Assembly (NCBI GenBank): GCA_003612285.1
Contig: RAYE01000037.1
Span: 1-57,803 of the forward strand
Length of the DNA: 57,803 nt
From: a bacterium D16-51
GTDB lineage: Bacteria > Bacillota > Clostridia > Lachnospirales > Lachnospiraceae
Direction: 5' to 3'
The notes beneath the pieces are model-generated. The model was not told where the DNA came from and made no database searches. It saw only the letters and a program-made list of their open reading frames with translations. Of this stretch, positions 9,072-17,144 are shown piece after piece; the first letter of the stretch is position 1; every line of letters starts with the position of its first letter. Both the position numbers and the translations under genes were made by a program.

Positions 9072-9971
9072 CTATGCCCCCAAATCATCTAAATCTCCAC
9101 CAAACCTAGTGTAGATAAATACCATCAGCAGAATAATCATTGCAAGAATAATCGAAAGAGCTGCCCCAAATGGCCAGTTTCTTGCAATCGTATACTGCCG
9201 GTAAATCAAATTTCCTACCATCATTGAAGTTCCGCCGCCCAACATATCTGTCACCATGTAATATCCGATACAGGGAATGAACGTCAGGATAACGGCTGCA
9301 AAAATTCCAGGCGAGGTTAACGGCAATGTAACCTTAAAAAAGGTTTTTACCGGGCCTGCCCCCAGGTCTTTGGAGGCCTCCATCAATCCTGGGTCTAGCT
9401 TTTCAATGGAGGAATACATCGGCAGCACGGCAAATGGCAGAAACATATAGACCATGCCAAGGATTACTGCAAAATTGGTATACAAAAGTTCCAGTGGTTC
9501 TTTGATGATTCCAAGCGCCAGCAAAAAGGAATTCAGCGTCCCGGAACTGTTTAATATCACAACAAAGCTGTATAAAATCACAAGTCCGCTTACCCACAGC
9601 GGAAGCATCAAAAGCACCGTCAGCACACCAGAAGTTTTCTTTTTGACACGGGCGATAAAAGCTGCTAAAGGATACCCAAGAAGAATGGTCAGCAATGTCG
9701 TCCAGAATGCAATAATGAATGACTGTTTTACCACCACCAGATAAACCGGCTTCAAAATCTCTGCATAATTGTCAAAGGTAAACTGATAAAGCACCCTTCC
9801 CAAAGGTCCCTTTGTCATAAAGCTCATAAATAAAAGCATGGCAACCGGCAGTAAAATAAATAATACTGACCAGATAGTAATCGGCGCACACATGACTACA
9901 GAAGAAATCTTTGCTTTGGCAGAACGTTTCTCTTTATGCTTTTTTACAGAATCTGCTGTATTATTCTTCAT
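9072..9971 (-). CDS. potB: spermidine/putrescine-type ABC transporter permease PotB
   Basis: 299 residues. A short basic cytoplasmic N-terminus precedes six membrane segments. The coupling loop reads LMEASKDLGAGPVKTFFKVT. Its start codon overlaps the potA stop by 11 bases with GGAGG just upstream, so translation is coupled to potA. It pairs with PotC to form the membrane channel of the importer. Confidence 0.88.
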   Translation of the reverse strand: MKNNTADSVKKHKEKRSAKAKISSVVMCAPITIWSVLFILLPVAMLLFMSFMTKGPLGRVLYQFTFDNYAEILKPVYLVVVKQSFIIAFWTTLLTILLGYPLAAFIARVKKKTSGVLTVLLMLPLWVSGLVILYSFVVILNSSGTLNSFLLALGIIKEPLELLYTNFAVILGMVYMFLPFAVLPMYSSIEKLDPGLMEASKDLGAGPVKTFFKVTLPLTSPGIFAAVILTFIPCIGYYMVTDMLGGGTSMMVGNLIYRQYTIARNWPFGAALSIILAMIILLMVFIYTRFGGDLDDLGA

Positions 9972-11091
9972 CTTCCCTGCCTCCTTTGATATCCCTGGCC
10001 GAATCCGTATCGACCAGGCTCTTTTCTTTTAAAACAATTCCCTTTTCTACCTTCCAGTACAGATAAATCAAATCCCCCTCTTTTGGAAGGTCATCAACAG
10101 AAAACCGATTGATTTTTACCTCTGTGCCATCATTTAAAACAACGATAGTCTTGATAAGATTTCCGACATAAATATGCTCCTTTACAACTCCCTTAATATG
10201 AAACCCCTCCACACGCTCCGAGGAAAACAGCATATTTTCCGGACGGACAGAAATCGAAACAGCAGTTCCCGGCGCCAGTTTTTCTTCCCCTGACACTGCC
10301 CTTGCTTTCCCAACCTCGGTACCTACCGTTACCACCCCATCCTTATCCTCAAGGACAACGGCATCAAAAATATCAGACTCGCCAATAAACCCAGCTACAA
10401 ATGTTGTTTTTGGATGCTCGTAGATGTTATATGCCGTATCAATCTGCTCAAGGATTCCCTGATTGATAATTGCAATCCGGTCGCTCATTGTCAGCGCCTC
10501 CTCCTGGTCATGGGTGACATAAACAAATGTAATGCCCAATTTCCTCTGGAGACGCTTTAACTCTATCTGCATCTGCTTTCTAAGCTTTAAATCCAAAGCC
10601 CCTAAAGGCTCGTCTAAAAGCAGAACCTTCGGACGGTTCACCAATGCCCTTGCAATGGCAACACGCTGTTTCTGTCCGCCTGACATCTGGTTAATCCGGC
10701 GCTTTTCAAATCCCTCTAACTGGACAAGCTTTAAGATTTTTAATACCCGTTCTTTGATCTCTTCCTTTGGCACTTTTTTTACCTTTAATCCGTAAGCAAC
10801 ATTGTCAAATACATTCATATTAGGAAATAACGCGTAGTTCTGGAATACCGTATTTACATCCCTCTGATAGGGTTCTTTTTTCTCCACGCTTTCCCCCTGT
10901 ACCCGGATTACGCCGGTTGTCGGCAGCTCAAATCCAGAAATCATACGCAATGTGGTCGTTTTCCCACATCCGGACGGGCCAAGCAGGGTAAGAAATTCTC
11001 CCTCGGCAATGTTAATATTCATGTTTTTTACAACATGGTTTGTGCCGTACCACTTTTCTACATTCACTAAAGAAACAATCGGTTTACTCAT
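9961..11091 (-). CDS. potA: spermidine/putrescine-type ABC transporter ATPase PotA
   Basis: 376 residues from ATG 11091, preceded by an ideal GGAGGT five bases upstream. A longer frame would add 28 residues without an SD. The ATPase domain has Walker A (GPSGCGKTT), the signature (LSGGQ-type, MSGGQKQRVAIARAL), Walker B (LLLDEPLGALD) and the H-loop (VTHDQEEAL). Residues from ~240 on form the TOBE regulatory domain typical of PotA (RPENMLF). It powers the importer from the cytoplasm. It follows the P-II gene by 34 bp, which makes it the nearest candidate partner for P-II. Confidence 0.93.
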   Translation of the reverse strand: MSKPIVSLVNVEKWYGTNHVVKNMNINIAEGEFLTLLGPSGCGKTTTLRMISGFELPTTGVIRVQGESVEKKEPYQRDVNTVFQNYALFPNMNVFDNVAYGLKVKKVPKEEIKERVLKILKLVQLEGFEKRRINQMSGGQKQRVAIARALVNRPKVLLLDEPLGALDLKLRKQMQIELKRLQRKLGITFVYVTHDQEEALTMSDRIAIINQGILEQIDTAYNIYEHPKTTFVAGFIGESDIFDAVVLEDKDGVVTVGTEVGKARAVSGEEKLAPGTAVSISVRPENMLFSSERVEGFHIKGVVKEHIYVGNLIKTIVVLNDGTEVKINRFSVDDLPKEGDLIYLYWKVEKGIVLKEKSLVDTDSARDIKGGREDEE

Positions 11092-11125
11092 AGTTACCTC
11101 CATTCCGGCTTTTCCAAGCCCTGCC

Positions 11126-11467
11126 TTATAACAGGGCATCCTTGCCGCGCTCATTGGTACGGATACGCATCGCATCTAAGACATCTGTTACAAACACCTT
11201 TCCATCACCATTTTTACCTGTTCCGACTGCAGTCGAAATATCTGCCAGTATTTCCTCTGTCTGACTGTCTTCAACAACTGCAAACACAAGAATTTTAGGA
11301 AGAAGATTAATATCATCCCCTGTAAAATTCATTTCCGGCAGATATCCTTTCTGACGTCCGCATCCCATCACTGATAAACAGGTCATCCCCTGACAGTTAT
11401 GTGTTGCAAAAATCTCTTTTAATCCAACCAGCTTTTCTGGTCTTGTTATTACCTCAATCTTTTTCAT
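11126..11467 (-). CDS. P-II family signalling protein lacking the uridylylation tyrosine
   Basis: 113 residues from ATG 11467 with GGAGG upstream. The P-II frame is clear: GRQKG at 38-42, a T-loop of normal length, and TGKNGDGKVFV matching the C-terminal signature that binds nucleotide. Position 51, the uridylylated Tyr in GlnB, is Asp here, and the rest of the T-loop (YLPEMNFTGDD) differs from GlnB. It cannot be a classical GlnD target and is not beside amtB or glnA. Its position between potD and potA suggests a dedicated regulator of this importer responding to ATP/ADP or 2-oxoglutarate. That role is inference. Confidence 0.85.
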   Translation of the reverse strand: MKKIEVITRPEKLVGLKEIFATHNCQGMTCLSVMGCGRQKGYLPEMNFTGDDINLLPKILVFAVVEDSQTEEILADISTAVGTGKNGDGKVFVTDVLDAMRIRTNERGKDALL

Positions 11468-11561
11468 CGCTTCCTCCATTTCTTGGCTGCTTTTTGTTCT
11501 ATCTGTCTGTTACTGTTTATGGTTTCCCCCTCATATTCGGCAGCCCCTCTGACACACTGTT

Positions 11562-12671
11562 TTACTCATTTCCCATCAATTCCGTGTAGTAAGTATCCAT
11601 CAGGCTAATCTGCTCATCGGCGACAGCGACGCTCCATGAGATTGGGAAAAGCTCCTCATATTTTTCATAAAGCGGGCTTTCAAAGAAATCCTTGCTAAGA
11701 TAATCTTTAAGCAAGTCTTCATTCAGGTTTGGCACTCCGCCGTACTCCTTATAGATTTTTGCATTTTCCTCTGGACGGAGTATAAAGTTAATTAACTCTG
11801 CCGCTTCCTCCTGCCTTTCTGAAGAAGCCGGAACTGCCCAATACTGCTGAAATCTCTCACAGCCCTCTTCCAATGGGACAACACCAAATTTTTCCCAGTT
11901 ATCCTTGGAATCTGCACACAATACCGTGTAGTCCCAGCAAAAAGCTACCGGACATTCCCCATTTTCCAGTTGGGATACAGCGCTTTCCCCAACAAATGCT
12001 TTTACATTTGTTTTAATACTCTTTAAGAGTTCATTTGCTTCTTTAATCTCCTCTTCGTTTGTAGAATCCGGCTGGTATCCACAGGCGGCAAGCGCTTCCC
12101 CATAAAGTGAAATCGTTGAATTTACCATAGCAATCTTATCCTTTAACTCCGGCTTTGCCAAATCCTTAAAAGATTTGATTTCAATCGGGCAGGTTTCTTT
12201 ATTGTAAATAACCGATGTATAACTGCAGCCCATATTCGGAACCGTATACTTCTCTTCGCTGTCCCCGATTGGCCCATTTGCCAGATAATCCTCCCGGATA
12301 TTGGAAAGATTGGTTATTTTGTCCTTGTCCAATTCTGCAAGCAGCTCCCCATCAATAAACGACTCCACATAAGCCCCTTCCAAATCGATTAAATCATATT
12401 CTGCATTTCCTTCAATCATCTTAGAAAGCAATGTATCCGTATTGTCAATATAGCTGATATTCACTTTAATTCCCGTTTCCTCTGTAAAATCTTCAAACAT
12501 TTCCTCTGACCAGGTTCCCTCCCATATCATAATGTTTAGGCTGTCCGCTTTTTTAGAGCCTTTTTCAGAATTTGCCTTACTGCTCCCGCAGCCGCTTAAT
12601 AATGCAGTACACAGAGCCATACATAAAAATAATGCTATTACACCGCTTATCCTGTTTTTTTTCATGTTCAT
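11562..12671 (-). CDS. potD: polyamine-type substrate-binding lipoprotein PotD
   Basis: 369 residues from ATG 12671, with GAGG upstream. The N-terminus has a basic stretch, a hydrophobic segment and the lipobox LLSGC, so the mature protein is a lipoprotein on the outer face of the membrane. The mature part begins LNIMIWEGTWSEEMFEDFTE and follows the PotD/PotF type (LVDLEGA-like region, GCSYTSVIYNKETC, AFCWDYT). It captures the amine substrate for PotABC. It is the first gene of the operon, behind a long structured leader and a sigma-A-like promoter. Upstream Met codons in the same frame lie inside the leader hairpins and are unlikely starts. Confidence 0.88.
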   Translation of the reverse strand: MNMKKNRISGVIALFLCMALCTALLSGCGSSKANSEKGSKKADSLNIMIWEGTWSEEMFEDFTEETGIKVNISYIDNTDTLLSKMIEGNAEYDLIDLEGAYVESFIDGELLAELDKDKITNLSNIREDYLANGPIGDSEEKYTVPNMGCSYTSVIYNKETCPIEIKSFKDLAKPELKDKIAMVNSTISLYGEALAACGYQPDSTNEEEIKEANELLKSIKTNVKAFVGESAVSQLENGECPVAFCWDYTVLCADSKDNWEKFGVVPLEEGCERFQQYWAVPASSERQEEAAELINFILRPEENAKIYKEYGGVPNLNEDLLKDYLSKDFFESPLYEKYEELFPISWSVAVADEQISLMDTYYTELMGNE

Positions 12672-12687
12672 AATAATCCTCATTTCT

Positions 12688-12786
12688 GCACACGTTTTTT
12701 GTGCGTAACAAATTTGTGTCAAGTGTGCGCAGACACAAATTGCCAAACTCTTGCTACGCAAGAGTTGTGAAAAATGTATTTTTCAC
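12688..12786 (-). promoter_or_regulatory. structured leader of potD with consecutive hairpins
   Basis: Three near-perfect hairpins lie head to tail: AATTTGTGTC/GACACAAATT (12711-12741), AACTCTTGC-tac-GCAAGAGTT (12746-12766) and GTGAAAAAT-gt-ATTTTTCAC (12767-12786). A smaller one (GCACAC/GTGCGT) lies nearest the start codon. None is followed by a T-run in the minus direction. They may protect the mRNA or bind a regulator. They match no riboswitch that I recognise. Confidence 0.55.
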
Positions 12787-12873
12787 ACTATTACCTTATC
12801 ATGTTTCATTGTTACTTCTAAAAAAGAAAAAGCCAACAAAAACATAACGCGTCTTCATTGACTTAATAAGTAA

Positions 12874-12902
12874 ATACTAATATAATTATTTCATTTTGTC
12901 AA
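12874..12902 (-). promoter_or_regulatory. candidate sigma-A promoter for the potD operon
   Basis: On the minus strand TTGACA (12897-12902) is separated by 17 bp from TAGTAT (12874-12879) in a very AT-rich stretch. Transcription would begin near 12867 and give a leader of about 195 nt. The -35 is perfect and the -10 is mediocre. Confidence 0.5.
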
Positions 12903-13008
12903 TAATAAAATAATAATTTGTGAAATATCCATAACTTGCGCCGTAAAAATATGTATCTCTTGTCTATTATTTATACTGACGAACAAGAACAATTACCCGG
13001 CAACGTCG

Positions 13009-13060
13009 ACTCACGAGCGTCTTTTCTCAAGCAATATGGAAAATTTCATCGCTCGTGAGT
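13009..13060 (-). terminator. hairpin immediately after the antiporter gene
   Basis: An 11-bp perfect inverted repeat, ACTCACGAGCG / CGCTCGTGAGT, brackets a 30-nt loop and begins 5 bp after the stop codon. There is no T-run, so it is either a weak terminator or a 3' mRNA stabiliser that ends the amine-oxidation operon. Confidence 0.5.
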
Positions 13061-13065
13061 ATATA

Positions 13066-14592
13066 TTAAAACGATAAAAGAAGTCCTGCGGCCAGATAAA
13101 GAGCTGCTGCAATGACACCCGCAATAATCACATATGGCTGCGACGTCCGGTACTGGTCATAAATCGTAACGCGGCACGCTCTTGCAGATACCACGCCAAG
13201 GTCAGAAACCACACAGGCATTCGCCCCAAAAAGCCCTGCGGAAATAACTGCACCCAGGCATAAAGGAACGTTTGCTCCCACGGTTGGCAGCACTACTAAC
13301 ATTACTGGAATTGCAATCTGATACAACGTATAATTCAGGCTGAATAAATACTCTGTACAGCTGAAAAATACAAAGAAAATAAATGGCAGCAGACTCGCAT
13401 AGGGAACTGCCCCGCATACGGAAGCCACAAAATCTTCCATTCCCATAGCATACATACATTCCTGCATGGCATATCCAAGCATTAATATAATAACCATATC
13501 AATCATGTCAACAAATCCATCAACAATACACTGCACATATTCTGAAATTGTCTGCAGCCCCTGCACAACATACAAAACACCCGTAAACACTGTTGTCACT
13601 GCAAAGGCAATAAAGCAGTTCAAATCAGCAGCCAGAAGAGAAACTACAATGCAAAGCAGCGGAAGAATCAGATTCCATACACTGACATACTTTGTCCGCG
13701 GGTTTTCCTCATCAAAATCCTCCTCTTCCTCTGCCTGTGCCTCTTCTTCCGTTCCCTGTATATCTCCCATCTGAATCCCTTTTGTCTCCATCATCTCGTA
13801 CGCTTTTTTCATCGGACCGATTTTGGGCATTTTCCCGGCTGCAAAAACGAGCGCCATCACAATGGCAACAATTGCGTAAAACATGAAAGGAATGGACCGG
13901 ATAAAGATACCAGTCGCTTCTGCCTTGCCTGCTACATTTTCTGCTTCCACAATCTGGTAAATAATAAAATATCCCCAGGCGCCAAACGGAAGCATTGCTG
14001 AAGCGCAGATACTAATCGTCCGAATGACATAGGCAAGCGCGAGCCTTGGCTTTTTCATCGTATCTGTTAAGGGAGAAAACGCTGCCCCTGAAGTTAAAGC
14101 GGACACATAATCATCTACAGAGGTTGCCCCGGCATATATACCTGCCGCAACCATAATCGCTTTGTCATTTCCTTTTGCCTTTTTTGTCACAAATTCCGTA
14201 AAAGCCTTTGTGCTGCCCGTCCGTTTCATCGCAATAATAATTCCTCCACACAGGAAAAATGACATATACATTTCAATATTTTCCGCATCCCCAAGCACAA
14301 CATATAAATCATTCAAAAAACCGCCAAAACATCCAGATTTATACCACAATATATAACAGGAAAATGTTCCAAACACCAGCGACTGTATCACGTCTTTTGT
14401 CGTAAGCGCATAGATAAACAGACCTGCCATTGGAACTAAAATCCAAAAGCTTCCCTGCACCATTTCTGTTGGCACAATAAGCAGCACAATCCAGAATAAA
14501 ATCCAAAAAAGCCATAATTTTACCATTTTCGGTGCAATCTGCCTGGGATTCATATAATACAAAATGCGCTTTATAATATTTTTACTGTCCAT
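13066..14592 (-). CDS. NhaC-family Na+/H+ antiporter-type transporter
   Basis: About 508 residues, strongly hydrophobic, with 10-12 predicted membrane segments. The segment GATSVDDYVSALTSGAAFSPLTD is the conserved NhaC-superfamily region with membrane-embedded Asp residues. An acidic cytoplasmic loop (TEEEAQAEEEEDFDEENPRT) follows the sixth or seventh segment. Two adjacent ATGs (14595, 14592) follow GGAGG, and the second has the better six-base spacing. The first 20 residues of the longer frame overlap the upstream gene and are unlikely. It is the last gene of the oxidation operon. NhaC relatives also move organic cations and acids, so it may import the amine or export a product, or simply balance Na+/H+. 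Confidence 0.78.
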   Translation of the reverse strand: MDSKNIIKRILYYMNPRQIAPKMVKLWLFWILFWIVLLIVPTEMVQGSFWILVPMAGLFIYALTTKDVIQSLVFGTFSCYILWYKSGCFGGFLNDLYVVLGDAENIEMYMSFFLCGGIIIAMKRTGSTKAFTEFVTKKAKGNDKAIMVAAGIYAGATSVDDYVSALTSGAAFSPLTDTMKKPRLALAYVIRTISICASAMLPFGAWGYFIIYQIVEAENVAGKAEATGIFIRSIPFMFYAIVAIVMALVFAAGKMPKIGPMKKAYEMMETKGIQMGDIQGTEEEAQAEEEEDFDEENPRTKYVSVWNLILPLLCIVVSLLAADLNCFIAFAVTTVFTGVLYVVQGLQTISEYVQCIVDGFVDMIDMVIILMLGYAMQECMYAMGMEDFVASVCGAVPYASLLPFIFFVFFSCTEYLFSLNYTLYQIAIPVMLVVLPTVGANVPLCLGAVISAGLFGANACVVSDLGVVSARACRVTIYDQYRTSQPYVIIAGVIAAALYLAAGLLLSF

Positions 14593-14651
14593 CATAATCC
14601 TCCATGCCGCCTCTAGCGGCTCAAATAGTGATGAAATTTCCCTTCCTCTCA

Positions 14652-15836
14652 TTAGGCGTGGTTCCAGATTTTTAACTGCGTTCCGATACCACGCTCCACT
14701 GCATTGCGGTATACTTCCGAACCCCAGGCGACATCTTCGATTGGCATTCCTTCAATCGCTACAAAAATGATTTCATCATCCGATTTCCTGCCTTCTTTTT
14801 TACCCCGGATAATTTCGCCAAGGTGGTCAATAGAATCCCTTGAAATCAGACCGTCTTCTACCATGTAATAGAATTCCTCACCCATGCAGCCTGTCGCCTT
14901 ACGGAACCCGTTTTCATCATATCCTTCCTCGTCCTCTAAACCATATTCTTCATACATCTTCCAGTTGTCTACCACCTTACGGATGCCGGCCAATTCTGTC
15001 TTATCCATATTAAAGAAACTTGTTGCAATCAGGGTAACGCCAGGCTTTAACCATTCCTTTTTATAATATGGATATTCTCCCGGCTTTACCGATACCGACT
15101 CACTGATAATATCCGCACCGCGCACTGCCTCTTCTAACGTCCCGCACACAGTCACTTCTTTTACCTGTGGGTAATGTGCTTCGATAAATTCTTTTAAACC
15201 TGCCGCTGTCTTTGACGCCAGCGATCCCGCCTTAATTTTTACAGTCTCAATCTTTTTAGCGTTAGTCATAATCGCCCGGAAACAGGCTTTTGCAATTGGG
15301 CCTGCCCCTAACATCGTAAGCACTTTAGAATCCTTTCTTGCCAGTAATTTTGCCGCCAGGCCCGGCATAGCGCCTGTCCGCATGGAACTTAACAGATTTG
15401 CTGACATATAGGCAAGCGGAGCGCCCGTTTCCACATCATTTAAGGTAAACATCAGGTTTGACCTTGGAATTCCCATCCGGCGGTTATTTCCATTTGAACC
15501 ATACCACTTGCAGCCGGCCACATGAAACTTTCCCCCGAGATATGCCGGCATGGCAATAAACCGGCGGTCTGCCCCATCATTAACCGGAAACCCCTTAATC
15601 TCTGACTTTTTCGGAAACTCTAACATAATCCCATGCGAATTATGCTCCGGTCCTCCCATGATAAAATCACCATCTTCCAAAAGCCCAATCGTCTCCTGCA
15701 TTACCTCTACACATCTGGCAGCATCCAACACGCCTGCCTCAATCATATCCTCTTCATCCAGATAAAGCATCCGAAGCTTTTTGGATTCCACTAACTTCGC
15801 CTTTTCTTCTGCAATTACTGCACTTAACTCACTCAT
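14652..15836 (-). CDS. ornithine cyclodeaminase / mu-crystallin family protein (copy 2; possible 'tyramine oxidase subunit B')
   Basis: 394 residues. It has the same layout as copy 1: LLSSMRTGAMPGLAAKLLARK then the nucleotide-binding motif MLGAGPIAKACF. It has a longer, Lys/Glu-rich N-terminus (SELSAVIAEEKAKLVESKKL). Its ATG overlaps the stop of the alcohol dehydrogenase gene (ATGAGTGA), so the two are translationally coupled. Being inside the oxidase operon, it probably handles the imine or amino product of the FAD enzyme. A diverged pair split between the uptake and oxidation operons suggests two related substrates or a heteromer. Confidence 0.78.
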   Translation of the reverse strand: MSELSAVIAEEKAKLVESKKLRMLYLDEEDMIEAGVLDAARCVEVMQETIGLLEDGDFIMGGPEHNSHGIMLEFPKKSEIKGFPVNDGADRRFIAMPAYLGGKFHVAGCKWYGSNGNNRRMGIPRSNLMFTLNDVETGAPLAYMSANLLSSMRTGAMPGLAAKLLARKDSKVLTMLGAGPIAKACFRAIMTNAKKIETVKIKAGSLASKTAAGLKEFIEAHYPQVKEVTVCGTLEEAVRGADIISESVSVKPGEYPYYKKEWLKPGVTLIATSFFNMDKTELAGIRKVVDNWKMYEEYGLEDEEGYDENGFRKATGCMGEEFYYMVEDGLISRDSIDHLGEIIRGKKEGRKSDDEIIFVAIEGMPIEDVAWGSEVYRNAVERGIGTQLKIWNHA

Positions 15837-17007
15837 ATTTCCCTCTCATTTCTATCGTTCCATTTTCATACAATTCCGTAAATAACTGTATAAAATCCTG
15901 CTCTTCCATAATTACCGGATTATCCTGCGTTTCTGACGCATTGGCTGCCGTTTTTGCAAGCCTTGGAAAATCTTGGGGCTTTACCATATCCAGTTCCGAA
16001 AAATGCGGAATTTCTAAAGCATCTGCTAACTTCTGCATCTGCTCTACTCCGGCATATGCTAACTCTTCTTCTGAAAGCCCTGCCCCATCTACTCCTAATG
16101 CCCTTGCCACATCTGCATACTTTTCTACTGCCCCCGGCACACTAATCCTGGAAACAGGCGCTAACATCATCGCATTAGCAACCCCGTGCGGAATATCATA
16201 ATACCCGCCCAGCGCTTCAGAAATCGAATGTACACAAGCCACATCTGAATTGCCAAATGCCATTCCGGCCATTGTGCTGGCTGCCATCATCGCATCTAAC
16301 GATTCTATATCATGCTTTTCCACTGCTAATACCAGATGCTTTTGAATCATCTGAATCGCATAAAGTGCAATGGCATCGGTCAGAGGATTTGCCGCCCTGC
16401 ACACATAAGCCTCCACCGCATGTGTCAGGGCGTCCATTCCTGTAGAAGCCAGTATTTTCTTTGGCAGCTTATCAATCATCTGCGAATCAATAATCGCTGT
16501 TTTTACCGAATTCATTGCTCCCCAAATACAATCTTTTTCCATCGTCTTTGTATTATTGACAATAGATTCATGTGTCACCTCACTGCCAGTTCCACAAGTC
16601 GTTGGAATACAAAGTAACGGAGCTATGGGAACCTCCAAATTTCCCTCATACCAATCGCTGCACTTTCCGCCATTTGTCAGAATTGCCCCAATGGCTTTTG
16701 CTGTATCCATCACCGAACCCCCGCCTATTGCAATGAGATAGTCAATTCTTTTGTCTACCGCATAGGCAGCGCCCTTTTCTATATCCACATCGCGTGGATT
16801 TGGCACAATATCAGACCATGTAAAATAGGTAAGCCCTTTTTTATCAAGATAATCTGTCACTTTCTTTGCAAGCCCGGCAGAAAGCATTCCGGAATCCGTT
16901 ACCACCAGACCACGCCGCCCCAGTTTTTTTGCTTCCACGGCTACCCTTGAAATGCTTCCGCGGCCAAAAATAATATTTGTTGGCGTAAAAAATTCAAACT
17001 CATTCAT
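15829..17007 (-). CDS. iron-containing (type III) alcohol dehydrogenase
   Basis: 392 residues. It shows the type III ADH pattern: GGGSVMDTAKAIGA for NAD binding, GTGSEVTHESIV, then the metal-ligand region with an Asp and three His (IDSQMIDKLP; MDALTHAVEAYV; VHSISEALGGYYDIPHGVA). Such enzymes interconvert aldehydes and alcohols with NAD(P)H. Deamination of an amine yields an aldehyde, so reduction to the alcohol would recycle reduced cofactor and fits the operon. The start follows GGGGG. Its leader shares a ~45-bp direct repeat with the leader of the antiporter gene (CCATGCCGC...GGCTCAAATA). Confidence 0.88.
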   Translation of the reverse strand: MNEFEFFTPTNIIFGRGSISRVAVEAKKLGRRGLVVTDSGMLSAGLAKKVTDYLDKKGLTYFTWSDIVPNPRDVDIEKGAAYAVDKRIDYLIAIGGGSVMDTAKAIGAILTNGGKCSDWYEGNLEVPIAPLLCIPTTCGTGSEVTHESIVNNTKTMEKDCIWGAMNSVKTAIIDSQMIDKLPKKILASTGMDALTHAVEAYVCRAANPLTDAIALYAIQMIQKHLVLAVEKHDIESLDAMMAASTMAGMAFGNSDVACVHSISEALGGYYDIPHGVANAMMLAPVSRISVPGAVEKYADVARALGVDGAGLSEEELAYAGVEQMQKLADALEIPHFSELDMVKPQDFPRLAKTAANASETQDNPVIMEEQDFIQLFTELYENGTIEMRGKYE

Positions 17008-17049
17008 AATAATCCCCCATGCCGCATTTTCTACGGCTCAAATAATGAT

Positions 17050-17137
17050 GAAAAATGCTGCTTTTGCATTTTTCTTGATTGAAACCGTAATCATTCTTTG
17101 GGTGCGTTTTTTGCAGCCTTAGAATGATTTTTCAATC
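17050..17137 (-). repeat. intercistronic double-hairpin element, copy A
   Basis: The proximal hairpin is GAAAAATGC-tgctttt-GCATTTTTC (17050-17074). A second, bulged hairpin, GATTGAAA...TTTCAATC with inner AATCATTCT/AGAATGATT, spans 17077-17137. The proximal hairpin begins 43 nt upstream of the alcohol dehydrogenase start. Copy B at 18650-18735 has the same layout and the same 43-nt spacing with compensatory base changes. Confidence 0.7.
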
Positions 17138-17144
17138 TATCCCC

